Source of the DNA: a virus
Direction: 5' to 3' (one strand)
Virus record (IMG/VR): IMGVR_UViG_3300042383_000516
Span: 1-25,083 of that record
Length of the DNA: 25,083 nucleotides
In this document: in pieces, positions 1 to 9,243 of the stretch
How the letters are laid out: every line of letters begins with the position of its first letter
How positions within the stretch are numbered: position 1 is the stretch's first letter
The notes under the pieces: model-generated
Told to the model about the DNA's origin: nothing
Database searches by the model: none
The model's input: only the letters and a program-made list of their open reading frames with translations
Program-made: the position numbers and the translations under genes

Positions 1-1693
<1,693 letters not shown>

Positions 1694-1697
1694 TTAT

Positions 1698-4613
1698 TTA
1701 TATGGCTATTACAGCCATTCCAGAACCGGAACCATTCGCAAAAGTTAATCCTTCAGAACTCAAAGAAACATTTCGTCCAAACCAACTTGTATAACCAGCT
1801 CCGGTATTATTGAATATGGATATTACATTTGTACTATGTGTTGTTAATATACTATTAACGGTTGCCGTTTTTCCGGAAAGAGATCCTGTAATAATTTCAT
1901 TTGCAGTAAATCCTATAGAGCCTATTCCAATTTGAGTAGTTCCTCTAAATCCAGTTATAGAAGCAATAGTTCCGCTGCTTGATCCTGTAATGTTTTCATT
2001 TAACAAGAAACCAGAATTTGTAGACACACTCAAACATTTAGTATCGGTACCAACAACATTTCCGTAAGTTACGGCTTTTCTTGCATGTGTTACCAAAATA
2101 TCAGCTCTTGTTCCTGTACTTAAATTTGCTGTCTGTAAACCATTTAAAACTGTATTATCTGAAACTTGGGCATTTTCTACATAACCATTCCAACCAAGTA
2201 AAGTTCCACCCTGCCCAGATAAGGATATTGCAGATTCGATTCCACCTGCAGGTTGATTTGTTCCCGATGTACGTGTACCATCTACTATATTGTTTTTGCA
2301 AACAATAGATTTTTTAACTGGTCGGCAATATAATGCAGTACCATCATAAGAATTTAAAATTTTATTTCCTTCAAACATAACATAATTGGCCATTATCATA
2401 CCGGGAGCATGTATAAGCATGCCGCCAGCATTGTTACAAACATTGTTTGAAAAATTTATTGTATTAAACATTGCTTGACACAATCCGGCAGCAGCAGCAG
2501 ATGCTCCAGCGCCAATGTGTGCTGCACCCTGTGGATAATTTTTTCCAGAAGAAATAATATTACCAACAATATTTACATCTACGTCTTCTCCAGCATAACC
2601 ATTATTTACAAGCGATAGCCACATTCTTCTGTCGGTATCACCAGCAGTTCTTGTTTGTATTTCATTTCCATATTCCATCACATTATTAGAAATATTAATT
2701 ATTCCACCCTGTGCTGTTGTAAAACCGAGAGAATCAAATTGACCACCTATATTAACGAACACCCCGATAGTATTTTGATTTGGAACATAAGATGTTCTCA
2801 TGTAATTATTTTTAATATCAAAATTAGTTCGAACCATATAACCAATATATACTAGACCAGTATTTTCTCCACGGATTTGGCAACCGTCAATTGTAATCTT
2901 GTCTCCAGCTACAACAAATCCACCATCAACAAAACAATTTACAAATTTAATATATTCAGATCCTACGTGCGTGTCTACTGCACCAATAATATTATTGGAA
3001 TTTTGTGAATCACTGATTCTTAAAGCAGACATTCCATTAAATGTTATATTTCTATTTACTATTCCCAGAGATGGAATGTATCTTCCACTCCCTGTTAATC
3101 CGGTATTAACAGTTCCCATACTGGTAGCATGTCTTGCAGCAGAATAATAACCGCCATTTATAAACATATTTTGGCAATTATAGAGTACTAAGCCATAATC
3201 CAGTCCATATTGGGCTCCTCCCACGTCTTCACCATAACAATTGTTTACAAATACATTATCACATTGCCCCAAACATAAAGCTTCTGCTGAACAGTTTGTG
3301 ACTTTTACGTTTTCTATCGCAGTATCTTTTAAATAACGCAACTCTATTCCAATATCATAACTACCAGCTGCACCATTACCTTTTACACCTATATTTTTTA
3401 TACTTCCGTTCGAATAATTCCAAACTTTATATAAACACAATCCGGACAAAGGATAATTATCATAAAATGTTCCTTGAATAACCGCGCCCGTTGTACCTTG
3501 AATCAATCCAACTCTTCTTATTTCACCTTTATTTGGTGAATTTTGACCAAGATATCTGGTCCAAAATGTATTTCCTGTTATCCAAATCATATCTCCTGCA
3601 GATAAACCATGTGCTGTAGAAAAGTTTAATGTTCTGTCTCCTTCGGATAAACCTGCAACTAAATTTGGAAGTTGTGTAAAAGTTATTCCAGCAACAGAAT
3701 TTTTTAATACAGGTAATTGAAACCCCCAGCTTATACCAGAACTTCCATCGATTACCGATATATCAGGACCATCACCAAATAAATTTACATCTTTCGGTAT
3801 TGTTAAAGTATTATTTACTTTATAAGTCCCCACAGGAAAGTAGACATTTTTATATCCCGAATTTAGTGCGTTTTGTATTGCGGTAGTATCGTTGTTTATA
3901 CCGTCACCAACAGCACCATATTCTTTTACAGATACAGAATAATTTATCAGAGCACCGATAATTGCTCCTGTTTTTCCATTTACAGAATTTACAATATTGT
4001 TTGCTTGAATGTTCCCATTTACTTGAGCAGTACCACCAGATGGCGTTATTACTAAATTTCCTACAGAACTGACATCTAAATCAACATAATTTGTTAGGCC
4101 AACTGGAATATTATATCCCAGTCTTATATTTTTTCCGGTACTATGATTTACGAATAGTGCAGAAGTTGTGTTAGATGTTCTATTAATATTAAAATTAATA
4201 TTATAGGTTCCACCACGGGAATCTGTGGCTCTTATTCTATTACTATCGGATTCTACATATAGTCCTGTAATCTCACCAACTGTAACAGATGCCGATCCCA
4301 CTGACAAACTACTTGGTGAATAAATCTCAAACAAATTGCTGGTATTTATTCCTTGAGAATTTATATATGTAGTTGTACCCGCACCAATTAAAGTTATTCC
4401 AGCAGTGCTTATTCCAGATAAAAAGTTTTGTACTCCAGAAAAATTTTGAGAACTGTTTGTTACAGCTAAATTTGTTATAACACCAGTTTGTCCATTTACA
4501 GACGTTACTGGTCCAGCTGGTCCAGCTGGTCCAACAGGTCCTTGAATCCCCTGTGGTCCTTGTAATCCGTATGGTGCCGTATATACAGTTACATTAGGAA
4601 TTCTATTGCTCAT
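1698..4613 (-). CDS. Tailspike/tail-fibre-like protein with pectate-lyase-type beta-helix
   Basis: 971 residues. Residues 1-37 hold VTVYTAPYG followed by a short collagen-like run (GLQGPQGIQGPVGP). SVNGQTGVIT at 39-47 and SVNGKTGAII at 210-219 are repeated linker motifs typical of phage fibres. From about 227 the sequence VKEYGAVGDGINNDTTAIQN is the hallmark start of the Pectate_lyase_3/tailspike right-handed beta-helix, followed by about 600 residues rich in N, G and V with regular beta-strand spacing (for example NNVMEYGN, NNICNN-type turns). Near the C-terminus NENITGSSSG and NEIITGSLSG form an internal repeat. Such proteins bind and often cleave surface polysaccharide; no catalytic residues can be assigned by eye. 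Start ATG at 4613 lies one base after the stop of the upstream gene, so translation is probably coupled. Likely a late gene. Confidence 0.85.
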   Translation of the reverse strand: MSNRIPNVTVYTAPYGLQGPQGIQGPVGPAGPAGPVTSVNGQTGVITNLAVTNSSQNFSGVQNFLSGISTAGITLIGAGTTTYINSQGINTSNLFEIYSPSSLSVGSASVTVGEITGLYVESDSNRIRATDSRGGTYNINFNINRTSNTTSALFVNHSTGKNIRLGYNIPVGLTNYVDLDVSSVGNLVITPSGGTAQVNGNIQANNIVNSVNGKTGAIIGALINYSVSVKEYGAVGDGINNDTTAIQNALNSGYKNVYFPVGTYKVNNTLTIPKDVNLFGDGPDISVIDGSSGISWGFQLPVLKNSVAGITFTQLPNLVAGLSEGDRTLNFSTAHGLSAGDMIWITGNTFWTRYLGQNSPNKGEIRRVGLIQGTTGAVIQGTFYDNYPLSGLCLYKVWNYSNGSIKNIGVKGNGAAGSYDIGIELRYLKDTAIENVKVTNCSAEALCLGQCDNVFVNNCYGEDVGGAQYGLDYGLVLYNCQNMFINGGYYSAARHATSMGTVNTGLTGSGRYIPSLGIVNRNITFNGMSALRISDSQNSNNIIGAVDTHVGSEYIKFVNCFVDGGFVVAGDKITIDGCQIRGENTGLVYIGYMVRTNFDIKNNYMRTSYVPNQNTIGVFVNIGGQFDSLGFTTAQGGIINISNNVMEYGNEIQTRTAGDTDRRMWLSLVNNGYAGEDVDVNIVGNIISSGKNYPQGAAHIGAGASAAAAGLCQAMFNTINFSNNVCNNAGGMLIHAPGMIMANYVMFEGNKILNSYDGTALYCRPVKKSIVCKNNIVDGTRTSGTNQPAGGIESAISLSGQGGTLLGWNGYVENAQVSDNTVLNGLQTANLSTGTRADILVTHARKAVTYGNVVGTDTKCLSVSTNSGFLLNENITGSSSGTIASITGFRGTTQIGIGSIGFTANEIITGSLSGKTATVNSILTTHSTNVISIFNNTGAGYTSWFGRNVSLSSEGLTFANGSGSGMAVIAI

Positions 4614-4614
4614 T

Positions 4615-5010
4615 TTAGTTTTCTGTTACCTGTAAGAGACTATTGATTGTTCCTCTCAATAGTGTGACTATCCCACCATTGTTTGGATACTGCATTTGAA
4701 TGTCGTAGAATACTGGAACATAATCTGGAAATTGGTTTGTATAATTTGACCCTATGGTTATATAAATAAGTCCACCAGTTCCAGTTACCGCTATACCGCC
4801 TGTAATGCCATCTGGTGGAGTAAATACAGTTCCAGAAGTTACGCCCTGAACATATTTTACAATCTCATTTCCGGGATAATAAGATTTTCTAATTTCCATA
4901 GTCAAAGTGACCCCAGTGAGGTTATAAGCGGCTCCTGTGCCACCACAGACCCCCATGGCCCATGTTACGGTATCACCTTTTACTATAGTAGGATTGTACG
5001 AGTCTGCCAT
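4615..5010 (-). CDS. Small probable virion protein (BppU-N-like)
   Basis: 131 residues from the ATG at 5010, which has GGGAG eight bases upstream; a longer frame begins with TTG at 5022 but that would include the ribosome site, so I reject it. The pattern VKGDTVTWAMGV, then NLTGVTLTMEIRKSYY, then a beta-rich C-terminus (YDIQMQYPNNGGIVTLLRGTI) resembles small phage proteins with a BppU-N-like beta-sandwich, often found next to tail-fibre genes. It is followed after one base by the tailspike gene and preceded by a terminator and late-type promoter motif, so it appears to open the late structural operon. A role in attaching or assembling the spike is inference from position. Confidence 0.7.
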   Translation of the reverse strand: MADSYNPTIVKGDTVTWAMGVCGGTGAAYNLTGVTLTMEIRKSYYPGNEIVKYVQGVTSGTVFTPPDGITGGIAVTGTGGLIYITIGSNYTNQFPDYVPVFYDIQMQYPNNGGIVTLLRGTINSLLQVTEN

Positions 5011-5024
5011 TTTTGCTCCCAAAA

Positions 5025-5053
5025 AATAATAGCCTTTATTAGAGGCTATTATT
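5025..5053 (-). terminator. Rho-independent terminator of the replication operon
   Basis: A perfect 10-bp stem (AATAATAGCC / GGCTATTATT) with a 9-base loop is followed on the minus strand by TTTT. It lies 24 bases after the stop of the glycosyltransferase gene and just before the ribosome site of the next gene. It is the only convincing terminator hairpin I find on the minus strand of the window. Confidence 0.8.
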
Positions 5054-5056
5054 AAG

Positions 5057-5063
5057 TATTTAG
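5057..5063 (-). promoter_or_regulatory. Candidate T4-type late promoter
   Basis: Minus-strand CTAAATA resembles the T4 late -10 element TATAAATA recognised by gp55. By T4 spacing, transcription would begin near 5051, inside the first arm of the terminator hairpin and about 41 bases before the ATG at 5010, leaving room for the GGGAG site. It sits exactly at the boundary between early/middle-type and structural genes, which supports it. The short AT-rich motif alone could occur by chance. Confidence 0.5.
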
Positions 5064-5076
5064 GTCTTTTTAAAAA

Positions 5077-6294
5077 TTAAAGAGTTACTGCAACTTTTTT
5101 GGGATCGATGTCTAAAGTCGTTTTATTTACGTTCTTTGAGACCTTTTCAGCCCAATCTTTTTGTTGTTCGGCAACCTGTTCTTGGAATTTTTGGAAAGCC
5201 TGCATGTAAATTTTGTAGTTATTTTCTACTCTGGGTCTGTGTTCGTTGGGCAAGTGTGGCTCACTCAACAATTTTTGACATGCTGACATACCAATTTGTG
5301 GTCTTCCGGCATAGAATGCCGTAGTTCCGATTTCATCAAAAATGCCCCAAAGATAATTTGCGTTATCAACGAACAAAATATCATTTTGTGGAAGAGGAGT
5401 ACTCAAACCCAAAGAGGCAACCAAGAATGCATTTCGTGGTCTATCATATTTTCTATAGATGCAAGACAGATGATAAAGAGGCTCAACTCTGTTGGGGGCA
5501 CTTTCAAATGCCATCATAAATGCATCTGCAATTTGTTCGACTGGCTTGCCCAAAAATTCTCTGCACATACCAACGCGCATCCATGAGAAGAACACCTCTT
5601 CATGCCAGCCGCCTTGCTTAATACGCTTTAGGTATTCTTCTTCAGCGATTGCAAACATTCTTGCATCAAATGCCGATTGCGCTGCATAAAATTGCTTTCT
5701 TGGTTGATTCGGATCCTTATCCAAATAGCCCTTAAGGATGTAATAATCTTTGGTATACTTTTCGATGTCGTTTGATACAGACCGAGAACGACATCCTTCT
5801 GTCCTCACTTCCCAAGCATAATCGCCTTCAAGCTTCTGGACATTCATTGGCTGTTCGCAAATAGCATATTCGTGAAGTGGCTCTTCATACCACCACTTCT
5901 TCTTTGCTAGATTGAACAATTGGGCTCTCAGCCACTTAAACTCTCCACGCTTGATTTGGACAACATAGCCATCCAAATTATCATCAAACTTGTCAACTGG
6001 TAGAGTTCCAACGATAAAGTCATCGGCATCGATCATCATAGCCCACTTAGTTTTGCCTAGGCAAAGCTCAAGTGCCCTTGATCTGTTTGTTCCGAAGTCA
6101 GACCATTCATGGTCATGAATCTCACCCGGAATACCCTTTTCATCAAAGAACTTTTTGATGATCTCCTTTGTATTGTCGGTGGATCCTGTATCACAGATTA
6201 CATAGTAATCGATGAATGGTGCGCATGAAGCCAAGCATCTTTCAATGTTTGGAGCCTCGTTCTTTACGATCATACTCAAAGTCAATTTGTGCAT
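5077..6294 (-). CDS. Glycosyltransferase family 2 with helical TPR-like C-terminus
   Basis: 405 residues from the ATG at 6294, which has AAGGA five bases upstream; the ATG at 6300 overlaps that site and is less likely. The N-terminus shows GT2 features: SMIVKNEAPNIERCL, then CDTGSTDNTKEII (nucleotide-sugar binding), then MMIDADDF (metal-binding DXD). Residues about 190-370 are helical with repeated W/Y/F spacing, as in bacterial GT2-TPR proteins. Unlike the sugar island at 12.6-22.2 kb, its base composition matches the replication genes and it sits eight bases after regA, so it looks long resident in this operon. Acceptor unknown; the adjacent fibre genes make a virion protein possible, but that is inference. 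Confidence 0.85.
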   Translation of the reverse strand: MHKLTLSMIVKNEAPNIERCLASCAPFIDYYVICDTGSTDNTKEIIKKFFDEKGIPGEIHDHEWSDFGTNRSRALELCLGKTKWAMMIDADDFIVGTLPVDKFDDNLDGYVVQIKRGEFKWLRAQLFNLAKKKWWYEEPLHEYAICEQPMNVQKLEGDYAWEVRTEGCRSRSVSNDIEKYTKDYYILKGYLDKDPNQPRKQFYAAQSAFDARMFAIAEEEYLKRIKQGGWHEEVFFSWMRVGMCREFLGKPVEQIADAFMMAFESAPNRVEPLYHLSCIYRKYDRPRNAFLVASLGLSTPLPQNDILFVDNANYLWGIFDEIGTTAFYAGRPQIGMSACQKLLSEPHLPNEHRPRVENNYKIYMQAFQKFQEQVAEQQKDWAEKVSKNVNKTTLDIDPKKVAVTL

Positions 6295-6302
6295 AGTCAT
6301 CC

Positions 6303-6728
6303 TTATGAATTAAAAAACTTACGAAGAGAACCGGGATTAAACTTTGGAATCAAGTCCCAATCATCCCGTTCATTATATTTAATGATTTTTAAACCTGCCA
6401 CTGGCATCTTTTCTTTTACTTTTTGCTTGTCTACGATCTCTAGTAGATCCCAATCTTCAAGGAGTTGAATAATTGCATTTCTTCTCTTAATGTCATCTTC
6501 CGAGACATTTGATGGGAGTCCATCTAAAGCAAATAATTCTTTGAAGTGCGCCACAATGTATACATCATTTTTATGAATAAGATGGCATGATTGATAAAGT
6601 ATTTTTTTACCTTTTGGAGACACACCTATACGGGATAGGGTTTCTCTTACAACCATAAAATCTTCAGGATCAAATAAGTTTACATGAACGCCTACATTAT
6701 TAAAAATTTTATCTGAGTTTTCTGACAT
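6303..6728 (-). CDS. regA: RegA translational repressor
   Basis: 141 residues. The stretches PEDFMVVRETLSRIG, LYQSCHLIHKNDVYIVAHFKE, DGLPSNVSEDD and LLEDWDLLEIV align closely with T4 RegA (PEDFLKVKETLTRMG, LYQSCHILQK, IVHFKE, LLEDWGLIEIV). RegA binds the start regions of a set of early phage mRNAs, including its own and the clamp and clamp-loader genes, and blocks their translation. It is about 19 residues longer than T4 RegA, with an extended N-terminus (MSENSDKIFNNVGVH) and a different tail. It lies six bases after gene 62, the same order as in T4, and a GAGTGAGG sequence overlapping the gene 62 stop serves as ribosome site. Confidence 0.95.
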   Translation of the reverse strand: MSENSDKIFNNVGVHVNLFDPEDFMVVRETLSRIGVSPKGKKILYQSCHLIHKNDVYIVAHFKELFALDGLPSNVSEDDIKRRNAIIQLLEDWDLLEIVDKQKVKEKMPVAGLKIIKYNERDDWDLIPKFNPGSLRKFFNS

Positions 6729-6734
6729 ACAGCC

Positions 6735-7124
6735 TCACTCTTTATTATTAAGTCCACCCTTTTGTAAGAAAAGCTTTAACTTTTCTATATCACTGGGTCC
6801 AAGTATATTTAGGACTTCTTGAGCTTTGGCATCTGTATATCCGTAAACCTCTTTAATTATAGCTAGATTGTCTTCAGTTTCTTTTTTGATCCAAGGAGAA
6901 AACCTCTTCTTTTTTCTCACAGAAAGACGATAAAAATCAAACTGCATTTTTTTATCTGTCCACCAGTGGCAGTTTATCTCGTTGGCGTGAAATATAGTAT
7001 CTGCAAAATATGAAAGACATTTATTGACGATAAATGGCGGATAGATTTTATCCGCCTTTTCATCCTGATCAAACAGGGGCTTTTTATCGTAATTTATGCT
7101 GTTTAAAAAATCTTTAAGCTTCAT
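6735..7124 (-). CDS. 62: Clamp loader small subunit gp62
   Basis: 129 residues. In T4, gp62 joins four gp44 subunits to load the gp45 clamp at primer-template junctions. Identification rests on position between 44 and regA and on the stretch PFIVNKCLSYFADTIFHANE, which I recognise from marine T4-like phage gp62; T4 gp62 itself is longer (187 residues) and only distantly similar. The protein therefore seems a compact version. Its ATG shares one base with the stop of gene 44 (TAATG), so the two are translationally coupled. A run of basic residues (RKKKRFSPWIKK) lies mid-protein. Confidence 0.85.
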   Translation of the reverse strand: MKLKDFLNSINYDKKPLFDQDEKADKIYPPFIVNKCLSYFADTIFHANEINCHWWTDKKMQFDFYRLSVRKKKRFSPWIKKETEDNLAIIKEVYGYTDAKAQEVLNILGPSDIEKLKLFLQKGGLNNKE

Positions 7125-8065
7125 TAGGCAAACTCACAATCCATCATCAGCTGTACGACCATTGCCATTGTATTGATCTCTTGGTCCGCAGCAAAAGAAG
7201 ACTTATACTGATATTCTGCAATAATAAGAATTGCCTGTGGTACTGAATTTGGTTTGAGAGATGTGTACATTTCATTGTACAGTTTCTTAAAAAAGTCAGC
7301 CGTATTCAAATCAATATTTTGCACAATCCACTTACGGCATGAAGCAAAATCTTTGTTCTTCATGTACCCGATAAGCTCTTTGTAAGATTCACTGCTTCCC
7401 TGAGAAAGAATGCCTATATCAATTTTACCAGAAGAAGAATACTTTTGTAGTTCGTTGATTATTCTTCGAATATCTGGAAAATGCTTTTTGATTAGGTTCG
7501 CAAGAACACTCTTCTCATACGAGATAGATTCTTTTTCAAGAATATACTCAATACGTTTCATTATCGCTGTTGCGATTTGAGCTTTTTCTTGAGAAGGGAC
7601 AGTAAAATCTACACCAGTACATCTTGAGTGCAGTGGATCGATTACTCTAGTCTTGTAGTTGCACGTGAGAACAAATCTACAGTTATTTGCAAACTCCTCA
7701 ATTGCCCCACGCAGGCCAGTTTGAACTGCAGTAGTAGCGTAATCAAACTCATCAAGAATTATCAGTTTTCCATTACCACTCAAAGATACTGTAGATGCAT
7801 ACTGACGAATTTTAACTCTGAGAGTATCGATTCCATTGTCTTCCGAGCAGTTTATAAGCATAGAATCCATACCAAGATCCTGTGCCAGTGCTCGGGCTAC
7901 AGTGGTCTTTCCTGTACCAGCTTTTCCATAAAAAAGCATGTTTGGCATTTTGCCTTCCTTGACCATACCATTAAAAATGGTGGTAAGATCAATTGGCAAA
8001 ATGCAATCAGACAGCGTTTTTGGGCGGTATTTTTCCACCCAAATCAAATTAGACACATCGGTCAC
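7124..8065 (-). CDS. 44: Clamp loader AAA+ ATPase gp44
   Basis: 313 residues. AAA+ features are clear: VEKYRPKTLSDCILP at the N-terminus, Walker A GKAGTGKT (47-54), Walker B LIILDEFD (101-108), the SRC motif with the arginine finger (147-149), and NFPDIRRIINELQKYSS-like sensor 2 helix (here FPDIRRIINELQ). Length is close to T4 gp44 (319). It drives ATP-dependent loading of gp45. The start is GTG, with GAGG seven bases upstream that overlaps the end of gene 45; no upstream ATG is available. Confidence 0.95.
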   Translation of the reverse strand: MTDVSNLIWVEKYRPKTLSDCILPIDLTTIFNGMVKEGKMPNMLFYGKAGTGKTTVARALAQDLGMDSMLINCSEDNGIDTLRVKIRQYASTVSLSGNGKLIILDEFDYATTAVQTGLRGAIEEFANNCRFVLTCNYKTRVIDPLHSRCTGVDFTVPSQEKAQIATAIMKRIEYILEKESISYEKSVLANLIKKHFPDIRRIINELQKYSSSGKIDIGILSQGSSESYKELIGYMKNKDFASCRKWIVQNIDLNTADFFKKLYNEMYTSLKPNSVPQAILIIAEYQYKSSFAADQEINTMAMVVQLMMDCEFA

Positions 8066-8067
8066 GA

Positions 8068-8739
8068 TTAACCTCGCTTAATTGCGATGTAGTAGGAAAG
8101 GTTTTGAGTTTGGTGAGTAAATCGGGAAATAATAGTGTTTGTCAGTTCGACCCTGTATGAGCCCGGAAGGAACTTAATCTCAGAGACATTAAAGGTTCCT
8201 TCGTAATCCGCTCCGCTGTAGTTTTCATCAATCAAGACAGAGAAACTATTTGAGGTGTCGTTCTTTGAATCGTCAACAACAATCTTAAGAACTCCGTTTT
8301 CTCCTACGATTTTCAAATCGCTGACCTGTAGGATACTTGAAGCCTTAAGAATCTCGTTTAGATTGTGCTCATCCAAATCAAAGCTCAGAGAAACTTCTGG
8401 CATCTTGAGCTCTCTATTTGGAACAGTAAGAAGCGATGGCTCGGAGTAGTAATACCTAACCGAAGACTTTCCGTTTGAAATGTCTACGTGAGTATCACAA
8501 AATTCAAGATCCGGGTTTGGAAACAGGCTAACTACACCCAAGAACTTATTAAGATCCCAAATGGGGATATCGGTGTCAAAGTCTTCCTGAACCGTAGCTT
8601 CTGCATAAATGTTCTTACCAGAAGATACGGTGCGAATTACATTTCCCGGCTTGATCAAGATATTTGAATTGATTGCCGAAAAGTTCTTAAGAATGGATAG
8701 GGTTTCTTTAGATAGTCTCATTTTTGTCACAGTTGTCAT
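8068..8739 (-). CDS. 45: Sliding clamp gp45 (DNA polymerase processivity factor)
   Basis: 223 residues, close to T4 gp45 (228). The N-terminal stretch MRLSKETLSILKNFSAINSNILIKPG matches T4 (MKLSKDTTALLKNFATINSG), and YAEATVQEDFDTDIPIWDLNKFLGVVSLF matches the T4 segment with DLNGFLGILSL. The trimeric ring tethers the polymerase and, in T4, also activates gp55-dependent late transcription. ATG at 8739 with AAGGA seven bases upstream decides the start; a second in-frame ATG at residue 7 corresponds to the T4 start. Followed by gene 44 after two bases. Confidence 0.95.
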   Translation of the reverse strand: MTTVTKMRLSKETLSILKNFSAINSNILIKPGNVIRTVSSGKNIYAEATVQEDFDTDIPIWDLNKFLGVVSLFPNPDLEFCDTHVDISNGKSSVRYYYSEPSLLTVPNRELKMPEVSLSFDLDEHNLNEILKASSILQVSDLKIVGENGVLKIVVDDSKNDTSNSFSVLIDENYSGADYEGTFNVSEIKFLPGSYRVELTNTIISRFTHQTQNLSYYIAIKRG

Positions 8740-8756
8740 ATAAATCCTTTTGTAAA

Positions 8757-8915
8757 TTATTCAAAATCACGGTCTTTACGATACATAACATCATTGAGCT
8801 GCTGCTTTTGCTCATGTCTACTTCCCCGCTTGTTTCTTTTTATCTGCTTCTTACTGAATCCAGACGGCTTATTCTTGCGGCGATTGGTAAACTTTTCAAA
8901 ACTGTCTTCATTCAT
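8757..8915 (-). CDS. 52-residue highly basic protein in the 46-45 interval
   Basis: An ATG at 8915 opens a 52-codon frame (MNEDSFEKFTNRRKNKPSGF..., ending YRKDRDFE) with about 16 Lys/Arg residues, nearly all in the central stretch, and acidic ends. T4 carries small ORFs (45.1, 45.2 and rpbA) in this interval, but I cannot align this one confidently to any. Charge suggests nucleic-acid binding; that is inference. It ends 17 bases before gp45 and leaves no gap otherwise unexplained, which supports it as a real gene. The ribosome site is weak (TAGAG close to ATG), and a sigma70-like promoter at 8922-8949 would start transcription at or next to the ATG. Confidence 0.6.
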   Translation of the reverse strand: MNEDSFEKFTNRRKNKPSGFSKKQIKRNKRGSRHEQKQQLNDVMYRKDRDFE

Positions 8916-8921
8916 GGCTCT

Positions 8922-8949
8922 AGTATAACTCCGTTGTTTAGTAAATCAA
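8922..8949 (-). promoter_or_regulatory. Candidate sigma70-like promoter for the gp45-44-62-regA block
   Basis: Minus strand: TTGATT (8949-8944), 16 bases, TATACT (8927-8922), then six bases to the ATG at 8915. The -10 matches consensus in five of six positions and the -35 in four. It would drive the small basic ORF and the replisome genes. Spacer length equals that of the two strong promoters at 22172-22237. Start of transcription would fall on or beside the ATG, giving a leaderless first gene. Confidence 0.4.
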
Positions 8950-9230
8950 GTTTCAATCCACTGAAAACTATTACCATCTTTAAACCAAACATAAGACACA
9001 CCATTTGTTGATGTCCAAATTTGTCCTTCTGCAGGATTTATTGGTGGTTGTTCGGAAACAGTGTTTTCGGTGAGACCTACAAAATACCATTTTTTAGAGG
9101 CTTGAAGTGGGCTTTTCTCTGTTTGAATTTTGCACTCGTAAACCTTTCCTTGATATGATATGACATCACCACGGGTATAAGTAATGGGTTTACCATTAAC
9201 ATTTTTGAGTTTGTATTCGCCTCTAAACAT
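8946..9230 (-). CDS. 94-residue protein with carbohydrate-binding-like module
   Basis: The N-terminal half (ITYTRGDVISYQGKVYECKI ... SPLQASKKWYFVG) follows the pattern of small chitin-binding-type modules: GD-V-x-Y-x-GK-x-Y, then P, then WY. The C-terminal half (PAEGQIWTSTNGVSYVWFKD) resembles the short beta motifs common in marine phage fibre and baseplate proteins. Such a structural-looking protein is out of place between recombination gene 46 and clamp gene 45. The ATG at 9230 has no Shine-Dalgarno and lies seven bases after CTAAATA, a late-promoter-like motif that contains the stop of gene 46. It could be a minor virion protein expressed late from inside an early operon. Family assignment is by pattern only. 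Confidence 0.65.
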   Translation of the reverse strand: MFRGEYKLKNVNGKPITYTRGDVISYQGKVYECKIQTEKSPLQASKKWYFVGLTENTVSEQPPINPAEGQIWTSTNGVSYVWFKDGNSFQWIET

Positions 9231-9236
9231 TTAAAA

Positions 9237-9243
9237 TATTTAG
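9237..9243 (-). promoter_or_regulatory. Late-promoter-like CTAAATA overlapping the gene 46 stop
   Basis: Minus-strand CTAAATA overlaps the TAA stop of gene 46 and ends six bases before the ATG of the structural-looking 94-residue gene. By T4 geometry transcription would start one or two bases from the ATG. No other ribosome signal is visible for that gene. The motif is short and AT-rich, so chance remains possible. Confidence 0.3.

Noticed and set aside
5011-5022. TTG start at 5022 for the small virion gene
   Set aside because: It would place the GGGAG ribosome site of the ATG at 5010 inside the coding region; the ATG has ideal spacing.
8724-9011. Plus-strand 95-residue frame across the 52-residue ORF
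   Set aside because: Low-complexity composition, no ribosome site, and antisense to gp45, the basic ORF and the 94-residue gene.
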